NCBI GenBank assembly: GCA_014381785.1
Contig: JACNKZ010000056.1
Span: 1-52,865 of the forward strand
Length of the DNA stretch: 52,865 nt
From: Kiritimatiellota bacterium
GTDB lineage: Bacteria; Verrucomicrobiota; Kiritimatiellia; Kiritimatiellales; Tichowtungiaceae
Direction of reading: 5' to 3'
The notes under the pieces were generated by a model. That model was not told the DNA's origin. It saw nothing but the letters and a program-made list of their open reading frames with translations, and ran no database searches. Below, in pieces: positions 24,936 to 34,219 of this stretch (the first letter of the stretch is position 1; each line of letters starts with the position of its first letter). A program made the position numbers and the translations under genes.

Positions 24936-25538
24936 ATGAGCGGTCTTTTCCAGCAAACAGCAGAAATCTGGCTTTCAGGCGGGTGGGCGATGGTGGCCTT
25001 GACTTTGAACGCCTTAATCCTTTTCGGGATTGGGATGAACATCCAGCTCAACCTCAACGAAAAAGGCTTTCAGTCCGTTCCCGAAAAAACCTGGCGCCAC
25101 TGGATTAATCATCCGGAGCAGCGCAAAGGGCCTATCGGAGAACTACTGGATTTTGTGACCGGAGGAAGTTCTCTTAAACAGACCGCCATTTTTTTTGAGG
25201 AACTGCGCTCTACAGAAATTACACCCTTTACCCGCGACCTGCGCGTGATGAAAGTTTGCGTCAGTTCCGCGCCGCTGCTCGGCCTGCTTGGAACCGTCAC
25301 GGGCATGCTGGCCACTTTTGGTGCGCTGGCATCCGGCTCCGGCGGTGATAAAACCATGGGGATGATCGCCGCCGGGATTTCTGAAGCGCTCATCACCACC
25401 GAGACCGGTCTGATCATCGCGTTGCCGGGTCTGTTCTTTCAGTATCAGCTAACGCGCGGGCACGAACGCTATAAAGCCTTCCTCGCGCATCTCGAAACCG
25501 TCTGTACGCAGAAGCAGTACCAGCGGCTGAAAAGATAG
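24936..25538 (+). CDS. exbB: ExbB-type proton channel
   Basis: 200 residues, three membrane segments (about 15-37, 105-130, 150-172) with the conserved SSAPLLGLLGTVTGMLATF and GISEALITTETGLIIALPG blocks. It forms the pentameric stator around ExbD in the inner membrane and feeds proton-motive force to TonB. It is the second ExbB-like protein in the operon, as in TonB2-type systems that carry both TtpC and ExbB. Confidence 0.9.
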   Translation: MSGLFQQTAEIWLSGGWAMVALTLNALILFGIGMNIQLNLNEKGFQSVPEKTWRHWINHPEQRKGPIGELLDFVTGGSSLKQTAIFFEELRSTEITPFTRDLRVMKVCVSSAPLLGLLGTVTGMLATFGALASGSGGDKTMGMIAAGISEALITTETGLIIALPGLFFQYQLTRGHERYKAFLAHLETVCTQKQYQRLKR

Positions 25539-25583
25539 GGTGCCGTCGATTAGTCGCGAGCAATATTTTCAAGGGAGTTAATT

Positions 25584-25997
25584 ATGGGACGTTTTCGCAG
25601 TATGGGATCAGAAGAAAATGAAGATGTCGGGGTCGATATGTCCCCTCTGATGGACTGTGTATTCATTCTGCTCATCTTCTTTATTGTCACCACCACCTTT
25701 GTCGAAGAGACCGGGGTTGAGGTTGATAAGCCGCAGGCCGCATCCTCGGTGCAACTCGAAAAAACCAGCATCCTGCTGGCGCTCACCGAAAAGGGCGAAG
25801 TGGTCTATGGCGGCCAGGATATCGGCATGGGAGGCATTCAGCCGCTCGTCCGGCGCATGCTTCAGAAAGAGGATGTCCCCGTCATCATTCAGGCCGATGC
25901 CGCCTCGCAGTCCGGATTGCTCGTGCGAGTGATCGACGAAGCCAAACTCGCCGGAGCCACCAAGGTGAGCCTCGCCGCACTTAAACCAAAAGGTTGA
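25584..25997 (+). CDS. exbD: ExbD biopolymer transport protein
   Basis: 137 residues: a short cytoplasmic start, one membrane helix beginning VDMSPLMDCVFILLIFFIV with the proton-carrying Asp at about 24, and a periplasmic domain (VIIQADAASQSGLLVRVIDE). AAGGGAG precedes the ATG. Partner of the ExbB proteins upstream and TonB downstream. Confidence 0.93.
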   Translation: MGRFRSMGSEENEDVGVDMSPLMDCVFILLIFFIVTTTFVEETGVEVDKPQAASSVQLEKTSILLALTEKGEVVYGGQDIGMGGIQPLVRRMLQKEDVPVIIQADAASQSGLLVRVIDEAKLAGATKVSLAALKPKG

Positions 25998-26007
25998 GCA
26001 TCTTCCC

Positions 26008-26673
26008 GTGAAACGCCGTAAATCATCCACCGTTATTTCGCGCTTCCGCCACCGTCTGTGGGTCGCCCTGGGCGCGATCGGCTTGACGCTGCTGTTTTTT
26101 CTCATCCTTCCGCTGATGCAGACCATTACGCAACCGCGGAATATGGATATGGAACTGCAGGACGTCGATGTGGCCAACGTGCCCCCGCCCCCTCCGCCGC
26201 CGGAGCCGGAACAGGAGGAAGAGCAGGAAGAAGAACCGCCCCCGCCGGCGCTTGCCGAAGAAGCCCCGCCGCTCGACCTGTCGCAACTGGAGCTGGCGAT
26301 GAACCCCGGTTTCAGCGAAGGCTGGATGGGCGGCGACTTTGCCGTCCAGCTCAACACCGCGGTTACAAAAGGGGACGACCTCGACTCCGTCTTCTCAATG
26401 GCCGATCTCGACCAGAAACCTCGGGTTATTTATCAGCCCGGCCCGACGCTCAGCAAAGCGACCCGCCGCAAATCTCCCGGCACGGTCTACATCATCTTTG
26501 TGGTGGATCAGCGGGGCCGCGTGATTAATCCGGTGGTGCAGAAATCCACCGACCCCGTATTTACCAAACCGGCGCTAGCCGCCGTAAAACAATGGAAATT
26601 TGAACCTGGAAAACGCAACGGGAAAGCCGTCCGCTTCCGCATGCGTGTTCCCATCACCTTTCCGAAAGGATAG
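26008..26673 (+). CDS. tonB: TonB family energy transducer
   Basis: 221 residues starting with GTG. Membrane helix at about 17-37, a Pro/Glu-rich spacer (about 59-85) and a C-terminal TonB domain (RKSPGTVYIIFVVDQRGRV, then ALAAVKQWKFEPGKRNGKAV and MRVPITF). It spans the periplasm and contacts the receptor's TonB box. The start is 10 bp after exbD; the next gene is 4 bp after its stop. Confidence 0.92.
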   Translation: MKRRKSSTVISRFRHRLWVALGAIGLTLLFFLILPLMQTITQPRNMDMELQDVDVANVPPPPPPPEPEQEEEQEEEPPPPALAEEAPPLDLSQLELAMNPGFSEGWMGGDFAVQLNTAVTKGDDLDSVFSMADLDQKPRVIYQPGPTLSKATRRKSPGTVYIIFVVDQRGRVINPVVQKSTDPVFTKPALAAVKQWKFEPGKRNGKAVRFRMRVPITFPKG

Positions 26674-26677
26674 AGAC

Positions 26678-28096
26678 ATGAAACTTGAAACTGGAAATTT
26701 GAAATTTGAAATTGGGTTATTGGTTCTCATTGCTTTGGTGAGCGGCTGCGCTTCGACTAAAACTGCGGACGCAGTTGTAGAGCCGAAGGCGGGGTCTGCG
26801 CTGAGCCGGACGGAGCTGGAGCTGTGGAATACGAAGCGGTTCAAAAAGCAATTTGCCGAGAGCTATATCGCCGTAACCGATGTGGAGCCGCGCGTGACCA
26901 CCATCGAGCGCGACGAGCTGATGAAAGTGCAGGATCTGATCGGATCCGACAAGATGGACGAGGCGGCCCGTCTGCTCGAAAAAAGCCGCGGCGAAGCCGT
27001 CAGCGCCACCTTTGATTTTATGCTGGGCAACATCTACCTGCAGACCGAACAGCTGGAGAAAGCGGTTGCGGCCTACGAAACCGCGGTTGAAAAATATCCG
27101 AAGTTCCGCCGCGCACATCGCAACCTCGGCCTGATTTATGTCCAGCAGGGCGAGTTCGAAAAAGCACTGCCGGCGCTCACCAAATCCGTCGAACTGGGCG
27201 ACACCGAATCGCTCACCTACGGTCTGCTCGGCTTCGCCTATTCATCCATTGAAAACAACCTTTCCGCCGAATCCGCCTATCGGCAGGCCGTTCTGCTCGA
27301 CCCGGCCACCATGGACTGGAAAATGGGCCTCGCCCGAGCGCTGTTCAAGCAGCAGTGTTATCCGGAAGCCGTCGCGCTCTGCGCCGCGCTGATTGATGAA
27401 GATCCCGCGCGTGCTGATCTCTGGCTGTTGCAGGCCAACGCCTACGTCGGTTTGAAAGAACCGCTCAAGGCCGCCGAAAACTATGAACTGGTCGATCAGC
27501 TCGGCCAATCCACCGTCGACAGCCTCAACATGCTCGGCGACATCTACGTGAATGAAGGCCTTTATGAGATGGCGGTGGACGCCTATATCCGCGCCATGGA
27601 ACAGAACCCGGACCGCAACGCTGAACGGCCGATTCGCGCCGCGAAAGTGCTCGTCACCCGCGGCGCGCTCAGAGAAACCAAAGCGCTGATTCAGCACGTT
27701 GAAGATCTGCACGGCGCGGGCCTCGGCCCGGTCGACAAAAAAGACCTGCTCAAACTGCAGGCGCGCATCGCCGTTGCCGAAGGGCAGGGCGAAGAAGAGG
27801 TGCGCGTGCTCGAACAGATTGTCGAACTCGACCCGCTTGACGGCGAAGCGCTCATCCTGCTCGGCCAGCATGCCGGCCGCGCCAACGAGCCGGAAAAAGC
27901 CATCTTCTACTATGAGCGCGCCGAAAGCCTCGAAAAATACGAAGCCGACGCCAAAGTCCGTCACGCGCAGCTGCTCGTCAGCCAGTCCAAATATACTGAA
28001 GCACTGCCGCTGCTGCGCCGTGCACAGGAAATCAAACCGCGCGACGACATCCAGAAATACCTTGATCAGGTCGAGCGCGTTGCCAAATCGCGTTAG
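26678..28096 (+). CDS. TPR lipoprotein closing the TonB operon
   Basis: 472 residues from ATG 26678, which follows AAAGGA; an in-frame start inside tonB is rejected. Lipoprotein signal (VLIALVSGC), then at least eight TPR-like repeats (YLQTEQLEKAVAAYETAVEK, LGLIYVQQGEFEKALPAL, LLVSQSKYTEALPLLRRAQE). A TPR protein at the end of exbB-exbD-tonB clusters is typical of TonB2-like systems, where it is thought to aid the complex. The first codons are GAAACTTGAAACTGGAAATT-type repeats. The stop overlaps that of the convergent lipid kinase. Confidence 0.88.
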   Translation: MKLETGNLKFEIGLLVLIALVSGCASTKTADAVVEPKAGSALSRTELELWNTKRFKKQFAESYIAVTDVEPRVTTIERDELMKVQDLIGSDKMDEAARLLEKSRGEAVSATFDFMLGNIYLQTEQLEKAVAAYETAVEKYPKFRRAHRNLGLIYVQQGEFEKALPALTKSVELGDTESLTYGLLGFAYSSIENNLSAESAYRQAVLLDPATMDWKMGLARALFKQQCYPEAVALCAALIDEDPARADLWLLQANAYVGLKEPLKAAENYELVDQLGQSTVDSLNMLGDIYVNEGLYEMAVDAYIRAMEQNPDRNAERPIRAAKVLVTRGALRETKALIQHVEDLHGAGLGPVDKKDLLKLQARIAVAEGQGEEEVRVLEQIVELDPLDGEALILLGQHAGRANEPEKAIFYYERAESLEKYEADAKVRHAQLLVSQSKYTEALPLLRRAQEIKPRDDIQKYLDQVERVAKSR

Positions 28097-28986
28097 GGAA
28101 CCAGCACGTTGAGTGCGCGGGGTTCTACTCGGATGTGAACCTCGGAAGGGGCCGAGAGCAGTTCGCCATCAAGCTGCATCGGTCCTTCTTTTTTCCGCCT
28201 TACGGTGAGAGTCTGGAACGAATGGGTTTCAATTTCCTTCAGGCTGTTAATGGTGCCATCGAACACCTTTCCAATCATGGGAAGAACTTTTGCAAAATGT
28301 TTTTTGCGGATTGTGATGAGTTGAAGTTTTCCGTCGTCCGGTTTCGCATCCGGTGCGATTTGTGCACCGCCGCCGAACTGGGTCAGGTTAGCGATGGTGC
28401 AGAGTATGGGATCGGCAATATACAGCTCTTCCGTTTCGTCTATCAGAAACGTGAAGGGTTGCGGGCTGTATTCAAAAAACTCATAAACCCCGGCAAAAAC
28501 ATAGGGAAGAATTCCCCGCACCGGTGATTTTTCAAACCCCTTGACCAACGCTGCATCCCACGCCAGCGAACAGGTGACGAAAAACGGCTGGTCATTGGCA
28601 AAGCCGACATCAATTGGCTGAATGCGTGCATTGGCCAGTGCAATAGTGGCTTTTTTGATATTGAGCGGGATGTCGAAGTGGCGGGCAAACCCATTACCGC
28701 TTCCGGTTGGAATGACGCCCAGAGCCACATTGGTTCCGACCAGAACACTTCCGATCGTGTTGACCATTCCGTCGCCACCCATGACCAATACAACTGAAAC
28801 CCCCTCATCCACCGCGCGCCGGGCTTTATTCTGGCCGTCCTCTTTGGACTTGCTAAACTGCATGGTGAGGTCGATTCCCGGCAGATCCCAGTGTTCGAGC
28901 AGGGCATCGCGAACCTGATCGAGAGTGTTTCCCAATCCGGAGTTGGGATTGATCAGAATCCGGACTTTTTTTTGATCGGTGGACAT
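28093..28986 (-). CDS. Diacylglycerol/sphingosine kinase-like lipid kinase (YegS/DagK family)
   Basis: 297 residues. ILINPNSGLGNT opens the catalytic domain, VVLVMGGDGMVNTIG is the family GGDGT motif with Met in place of Thr, and GVIPTGSGNGFARHFDIP is the GTGND-like block. The C-terminal beta domain ends in LDGELLSAPSEVHIRVEP. It phosphorylates a lipid using ATP, probably diacylglycerol or a related lipid, at the inner membrane. It lies 8 bp after the DJ-1-like gene on the same strand. Confidence 0.88.
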   Translation of the reverse strand: MSTDQKKVRILINPNSGLGNTLDQVRDALLEHWDLPGIDLTMQFSKSKEDGQNKARRAVDEGVSVVLVMGGDGMVNTIGSVLVGTNVALGVIPTGSGNGFARHFDIPLNIKKATIALANARIQPIDVGFANDQPFFVTCSLAWDAALVKGFEKSPVRGILPYVFAGVYEFFEYSPQPFTFLIDETEELYIADPILCTIANLTQFGGGAQIAPDAKPDDGKLQLITIRKKHFAKVLPMIGKVFDGTINSLKEIETHSFQTLTVRRKKEGPMQLDGELLSAPSEVHIRVEPRALNVLVP

Positions 28987-28994
28987 GGCTTACC

Positions 28995-29540
28995 TCAGTA
29001 GATCATTCCGCTGGCGACCTTGTCGGCCGCTGCAGCTCCGTCGACCAGTTTAATCAGTTTTAGCGCGAAGGGGATGGCGGTTCCGGGCCCCTGGCTGGTG
29101 ACAATGTGGCCATCGACGACCACGGGGTCATCGGATCGGTCGGCGCGTTTCATTTTCTCCTCCGTTCCCGGATAGCATGTGAAGGCTCTCTTTCGGAGAA
29201 CGCCCGCTTTATGAAGCGCCAGCGGCGCGGCGCAGATGGCGCCGATCCAGAGTTCTTCAATATTAAAAATACGCAATGCTTCCTGAACACCGTCATTGGC
29301 GCACAGTGCCTCTGTGCCGCCCAGTCCACCGGGCAGGACGAGCATGTCGAAGGTGCTCAGGTCGAGTTTTTCCCATTGCTCGTCGGGAACCAGCCGGACG
29401 CCGCGCGAGGCGGTGATGGGGCCATTGCCTTGAATGCCCGCCAGCACAACTTCCCAGCTGGCGCGGCGAAGCACATCCGCCAGAATGACGGTTTCCATCT
29501 CTTCGGAGCCGTTGGCAACCGGGATCAGTACACGGGTCAT
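28995..29540 (-). CDS. DJ-1/PfpI family protein
   Basis: 181 residues from the ATG at 29540, which is preceded on the minus strand by a GGAG site. VLIPVANGSEEMETVILADV carries the conserved Glu, AICAAPLALHKAG the nucleophile-elbow Cys (about 104), and YPGTEEKM and DGHIVTSQGPGTAIPFAL are the usual later blocks. Members act in glyoxal/oxidative stress or as chaperones; the exact activity is not readable. A longer in-frame start inside the NERD gene is rejected. Confidence 0.9.
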   Translation of the reverse strand: MTRVLIPVANGSEEMETVILADVLRRASWEVVLAGIQGNGPITASRGVRLVPDEQWEKLDLSTFDMLVLPGGLGGTEALCANDGVQEALRIFNIEELWIGAICAAPLALHKAGVLRKRAFTCYPGTEEKMKRADRSDDPVVVDGHIVTSQGPGTAIPFALKLIKLVDGAAAADKVASGMIY

Positions 29541-29550
29541 AATGGTCTCC

Positions 29551-30291
29551 TTATTTTTCGTCGAGGCAGCGAGCCAGTTCGGCGGCAATAATCGCACAGG
29601 CCCCTTCGCCCACGGGGTTTTCCAGCGCGTTTTCAAACAGGTCGCGCAGGTCGATGTCGGTGCAGATACGCACACCGCCGATGTTGGTGAGTCCGCCCTG
29701 CGGACGGTTGTTCACAAAGCAGACCACCGGATGAACGGGCACGTCGGGGCACTGCGCCTCACTCAGGTGGTTGAGCAGGGCGGCCGCGGCCTCCTTGACC
29801 TGTTTGATCGGCGGACGGCCCGGTGTTTTTCCGTTGTACAAAACCTGACCTTTTTCGAAGGAGATCTCTCCGCTCCAGTTTTTGGTTTCAATCACAAAAA
29901 CACCGGATGGACTGATTACAATGTGGTCGAAGGCCGGTCCGCCGTCAGCGAGTTGCAGGTCGTTAAATACGGTGCAGCCCGCCGGCAGGAAAGAGAGGAT
30001 GCGGGCAACCTTTTCCTCACCTTCGGCACCTTTTAGAAAGCTGCGCAGGCGCTGGGCGCTCCAGATGGTAAAGAAGGCGAGCGCCACGGCGAGTGCAATA
30101 AAAAGCAGGCCTGCCTGCGTGGTGGAAAGTTCAGGGAACGGGAGTGCGGCGCGCAACAGCCATCCTGCCGCGAGACAGATCGGCGCGAGCGGCCAGAAAA
30201 CGCGCAGGGGACCCATGGTTCGCGGGCCTTGCCCAGGGCTTCCGTACACGGTGGCAAAACGGGATGCTGTCGGTTCGTTTTCACTCTTCAT
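29551..30291 (-). CDS. NERD-domain membrane protein
   Basis: 246 residues from ATG 30291. Two hydrophobic segments (about 35-70) are followed by a NERD domain (GAEGEEKVARILSFLPAGC, then FDHIVISPSGVFVIETKNWSG and VHPVVCFVNN), which is related to restriction-like nucleases. The Asp and the ExK of the nuclease fold are present (D in AFDHI, E-K in IETKNW). The upstream 38 codons of open frame overlap the promoter of the divergent gene and are left out. Membrane-bound NERD proteins are of uncertain function. Confidence 0.8.
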   Translation of the reverse strand: MKSENEPTASRFATVYGSPGQGPRTMGPLRVFWPLAPICLAAGWLLRAALPFPELSTTQAGLLFIALAVALAFFTIWSAQRLRSFLKGAEGEEKVARILSFLPAGCTVFNDLQLADGGPAFDHIVISPSGVFVIETKNWSGEISFEKGQVLYNGKTPGRPPIKQVKEAAAALLNHLSEAQCPDVPVHPVVCFVNNRPQGGLTNIGGVRICTDIDLRDLFENALENPVGEGACAIIAAELARCLDEK

Positions 30292-30392
30292 GCTTTTGAC
30301 TCTACAGGAGTTATCGCGCCCTGTAAACTTGACCTTTCGAACTAAAAAAGGCTTATTGCTCGGGTTCGCAGTTTTTAAAAAAGGGACGTATT

Positions 30393-33374
30393 TTGAACAA
30401 AACATCTTTCTTTCGCCGCTCCGACTGGATTGCCCTCGGATTTACTTTTTTAGTCTCTCTGATTGTTTACACGCTGACGCTTCAACCCACGGTCGGTCTG
30501 GAGGACTCCGGAGAGCTGATTGTTGCCTCTGATTATCTCGGCGTGCCGCATCCACCGGGCTATCCGATCTGGAGCCTGCTCACTTGGTTTTTCCAGTGGA
30601 TTTTCCACAAGGTGACCTTCCACGGCTACCCGAACCCCGCCTGGGCGGTTAACTTTTTCTCCGCCTTCACCGGCGCAGCCGCCTGCGGAATTCTCGCCAT
30701 GCTGGTCAGCCGGTCCGGAATGGATTTTCTGCGCAACCTGAAAAAAGAGACCGCAGTGCTCGGCGAAAAAACGGAAAGCCTGTTCTGCTGCGTGGCCGGA
30801 ATCGCCGCCGGGTTGCTGCTGGCGTTCAGTCAGGGTATGTGGTCGCAGTCGGTAATCGCTGAAGTGTACGCCCCGAATATTCTCTTCCAAACCGCCGTGC
30901 TGCTGTTTCTCTACCGCTGGATGTCGGAGCCGGACAACCCCAAGCCGTTATTCATTGCCGCTTTCATTTTCGGTCTGGGTCTCACCAATCATCAGACCCT
31001 ATTGTTTATGGGACTGGCCATTGGGTTGGCTGTGGTGTTGCGCAACATTAAGCTGGGGCGTGATTTCATCATTGTAGGACTCTTCTATGTTCTGATGGTC
31101 GCGATCAATAAATTTGGCCCTGCGGATTGGGCCTGGAACCGCGGATGGGATCATGCTCCGTTTTGGCTCTGGAGCGCTTATGCTGTGCTGATTCCGGTAT
31201 TGGGATTGTTCCTGCCGAATGGAAAAACCGTTTGCGTCACCTATCTACTGATGCTTCTCGGCCTTTCCTTTTATCTCTACATGCCGTTTTCGTCTGATCA
31301 GAATCCGCCGATCAACTGGGGCTATCCGCGCACATGGGAAGGGCTTATGCACGCCATCACCCGCGGGCAGTATGAGCAGGTGAAGTTGGCTCACGTCTTT
31401 TCATGGCATTTTGTGCTGCAGGTCGGGGCCTATCTGCGCGACCTGCGCGCTCAGTTCCTTGCGCCGGTTGCCCTGTTGGCCGCCATCCCGTTTGTTTCGG
31501 TGCGCTGGCTCGGCAAAAAGAATAACTTCTGGCTGCTCACCACACTGGTGGCCTTCATCGGGGTCGGTCTGCTCTTCATGATTTTGCAGAACCCGAAGAT
31601 CGACATGCAGACACTCTTCATCGCTCGCGTGCAGTACATTCAATCGCATGCCGTCTATGCCATCTGGCTGGGGTACGGCCTGCTCTTGATGATGGCGTGG
31701 CTCGAAACGCTGGTGCGTGACAATGTATTCACTAAATGGGTTGGAGTGGCTCTGGTGCTTCTTCTTCCGTTCTCACTGGTTTGGAAAAACTACTACAGCA
31801 AACAGCAGGAGCACGTGGTCGGCGGCTCCGAGCAGAACGGCCACGACTTTGGCTGGCAGTTCGGTAACTGGCAGCTGCAGGGTGTCGAAGGAATAAAAAA
31901 AGACATTTGGTATGAGTGCGGGAAGGACGACAAAAAATTCGAAGAAGAATGGGCGAAATACCCGAATCCGGACTACCCGCCGCCGATGGGAACCAATGCC
32001 GTTTTTTTTGGTGGAACCGACCCCGGACGCTTTGTGCCAACCTATATGATCTACTGCCCACAGGTGCGCGCGGATGTCTATCTCATTACGCAGAATGCAT
32101 TGGCTGATAACACCTATATGGCTGTCATGCGCGATCTCTATGGCGACCAGATATGGATTCCGGCTCAGAAAGACAGCAACGTCGCCTTTAGAGAATATGT
32201 TGAAGGCGTTCAAAGCGGTCGCATTAATGCCGGAGCCGACGTTAGTACCGAGGACGGACGTGTTCAGGTGCAGGGTGTCGGCGGCGTCATGCAGATCAAT
32301 GGTATTCTCTGCCGTCAGATTTTTGATCACAATCAGTACGTCACCGAAGCAAAAACTGACGAGTCGACCCGTCAGTCCGGCGCGGCGGTTGTTCCGATGG
32401 ATCCGACCGGACCGGACGGCACGCTTCGTCAGCGCGATTTCTACGTTGAGGAAAGCTATGTCATTCCCTGGATGTATCCATACCTCACTCCGCACGGGTT
32501 GATCATGAAGATCAACAACAAGCCGACGGCCATTAGTCCGGAAATGATCAAAAACGATCATGAGTTCTGGGGGTGGTATGTGGATCGCCTGGTGAACGAC
32601 CGCAAATTTGTCCGCGATATTGTCGCGCGCAAAAGCTTTTCCAAACTGCGCAGCGCCATCGCCGGGCTGTATGTGGCCCGAGGTCACCTGGACGAGGCGG
32701 AATACGCCTTCAAGCAGGCGGTCGCGCTCTATCCGCTCAGCCCTGAGGCTGTATTCCGTCTGGCGGATCTGTATCTGCGTCAGCAGCGGCTTAATGACGC
32801 CCGCACGGTGATCAAAGCCTTTGGTGAGCAGGACATTTATAATGACCGGGTGGAGCCAACCCTTCAGTACATTGAACAAATGGAGACAATGAATCAGCGG
32901 CGGGCTGAACTGGAGGCGCTGATGACGTCGAAGGACGGCAAGCCGGTCGACGTGGGCAATGCACTTGAGTTGGTTCAACTTTACAACGCCATGCAACTGC
33001 ATACTGAAATGCGCTCGCTGGTCGGTAAAATGCTGTCAGCCAATCTGCCTCCGCAATTTCTGCTTCAATTTGCACAGCAACTCACTCAGATGCGTCGCTT
33101 CGATCTGACCGAAGCCACGTTGGTTAAATATCTGGCAGAGAAACCGGACGACACCCACATCTGGATCGAACTGGCCGCTATCCAATTAACCCGCACCCGG
33201 ATCACGCCAGCTCTTGATTCAATTGAAAAGGCCGTCGAACTGGGTGGAGATTCTATCCGAAGCGTGCTGATTAAAGACGCCCGGCTTTCTCCACTGTATA
33301 AAGACGCCCGGTTCCAGAAACTGGTTCCGCCAGTGGCCCCGAAGAAAAGCATTCCATTTAATAACATCTTCTAG
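30393..33374 (+). CDS. DUF2723 membrane protein with C-terminal TPR repeats
   Basis: 993 residues starting with TTG. The N-terminus shows the DUF2723 signature (LQPTVGLEDSGELIVASDYL, then GVPHPPGYPIW) and about ten membrane helices to residue 480. This family is related to GT-C glycosyl or mannosyl transferases acting on lipid-linked sugars. A soluble middle part (about 490-740) is followed by TPR repeats from about 750 (LRSAIAGLYVARGHLDEAEY, then AFKQAVALYPLSPEAVFRLA). Likely a protein- or lipid-glycosylating enzyme in the envelope, inferred from family only. Confidence 0.83.
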   Translation: MNKTSFFRRSDWIALGFTFLVSLIVYTLTLQPTVGLEDSGELIVASDYLGVPHPPGYPIWSLLTWFFQWIFHKVTFHGYPNPAWAVNFFSAFTGAAACGILAMLVSRSGMDFLRNLKKETAVLGEKTESLFCCVAGIAAGLLLAFSQGMWSQSVIAEVYAPNILFQTAVLLFLYRWMSEPDNPKPLFIAAFIFGLGLTNHQTLLFMGLAIGLAVVLRNIKLGRDFIIVGLFYVLMVAINKFGPADWAWNRGWDHAPFWLWSAYAVLIPVLGLFLPNGKTVCVTYLLMLLGLSFYLYMPFSSDQNPPINWGYPRTWEGLMHAITRGQYEQVKLAHVFSWHFVLQVGAYLRDLRAQFLAPVALLAAIPFVSVRWLGKKNNFWLLTTLVAFIGVGLLFMILQNPKIDMQTLFIARVQYIQSHAVYAIWLGYGLLLMMAWLETLVRDNVFTKWVGVALVLLLPFSLVWKNYYSKQQEHVVGGSEQNGHDFGWQFGNWQLQGVEGIKKDIWYECGKDDKKFEEEWAKYPNPDYPPPMGTNAVFFGGTDPGRFVPTYMIYCPQVRADVYLITQNALADNTYMAVMRDLYGDQIWIPAQKDSNVAFREYVEGVQSGRINAGADVSTEDGRVQVQGVGGVMQINGILCRQIFDHNQYVTEAKTDESTRQSGAAVVPMDPTGPDGTLRQRDFYVEESYVIPWMYPYLTPHGLIMKINNKPTAISPEMIKNDHEFWGWYVDRLVNDRKFVRDIVARKSFSKLRSAIAGLYVARGHLDEAEYAFKQAVALYPLSPEAVFRLADLYLRQQRLNDARTVIKAFGEQDIYNDRVEPTLQYIEQMETMNQRRAELEALMTSKDGKPVDVGNALELVQLYNAMQLHTEMRSLVGKMLSANLPPQFLLQFAQQLTQMRRFDLTEATLVKYLAEKPDDTHIWIELAAIQLTRTRITPALDSIEKAVELGGDSIRSVLIKDARLSPLYKDARFQKLVPPVAPKKSIPFNNIF

Positions 33375-33382
33375 CCTGGAAC

Positions 33383-34219
33383 ATGATCATGAGCAGAGTA
33401 CCTGAGAGCCTGATTCTGATTGCCGGACGCGGCGATTATCCGCTTCTGCTGGCCCGTGCCGCGCGCGGGCAGGGCGTGAGCCGCATCGATGCGGTGGCGT
33501 TTCGCGGCGAAACCAGTCGTGAGATTGAATCCGTCGCCGATCATGTGACCTGGTGCAACGCCTGCGCATTGGCCGCCATGCTGGCGGCGCTCCGGTCCAG
33601 CCGTGCGGAGCACGCCGTGATGGCCGGGCAGATCAATCCAAAAAATCTGTTTCGGGTCCGGATGGACAAAGCATTAATAGATTTACTGAAAACACTTCAG
33701 GTCAAAAATGCGCACAGTATTTTCGGCGCCATTATCGAAGAGATGCAAAAAACGGGCGTTTCGCTTCTGCCTGCCAGTGAGTTTATGCAGGATTACATGC
33801 CTTCTGCCGGACTCCTGACCGCTCGCGCTCCGGATGAGCGTGAGTTGAATGATATTCAGATTGGCCAGCGTGTCATTAAGGATACCAGCCACCTCGACAT
33901 TGGACAAACCGTGGTGATCAAGGACGGAATGATCCTCGCGGTTGAAGCGTTTGAAGGAACCGATAAAGCGATTCGACGCGGCGGTAAACTTGGAGGGCAG
34001 GGCGCTGTTGTGGTAAAGGTTCCGAAAGTCGGGCACGACATGCGTTTTGACATCCCCGTGATCGGCACCCGCACACTCAAATCGCTTCGTAAAGCCAAAG
34101 TGTCCTGCCTTGCGATCGAAGCCGGCAGCGCCATTTTACTTGAAAAAGAAAAGCTGATTCAAAAGGCGGATGCCGACGGGTTGGCAATCACCGTTTTAGA
34201 TAAGGAGACCTGCAGATGA
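33383..34219 (+). CDS. lpxI: UDP-2,3-diacylglucosamine pyrophosphatase LpxI
   Basis: 278 residues. LILIAGRGDYPLLLARAARG, GQINPKNLFRVRMDKAL and LLPASEFMQDYMPSAGLLTA are LpxI hallmarks, and the C-terminal half carries IGQTVVIKDGMILAVEAFEG and PVIGTRTLKSL. It converts UDP-diacylglucosamine to lipid X in lipid A synthesis, replacing LpxH. The product feeds LpxB, whose gene overlaps its stop by 4 bp. ATG 33389 is a possible alternative start. Confidence 0.93.
   Translation: MIMSRVPESLILIAGRGDYPLLLARAARGQGVSRIDAVAFRGETSREIESVADHVTWCNACALAAMLAALRSSRAEHAVMAGQINPKNLFRVRMDKALIDLLKTLQVKNAHSIFGAIIEEMQKTGVSLLPASEFMQDYMPSAGLLTARAPDERELNDIQIGQRVIKDTSHLDIGQTVVIKDGMILAVEAFEGTDKAIRRGGKLGGQGAVVVKVPKVGHDMRFDIPVIGTRTLKSLRKAKVSCLAIEAGSAILLEKEKLIQKADADGLAITVLDKETCR

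Noticed and set aside
31773-33002. Minus-strand frame of 409 codons opposite the DUF2723/TPR gene
   Set aside because: Shadow of a GC-rich coding frame; the plus-strand protein has clear family motifs.
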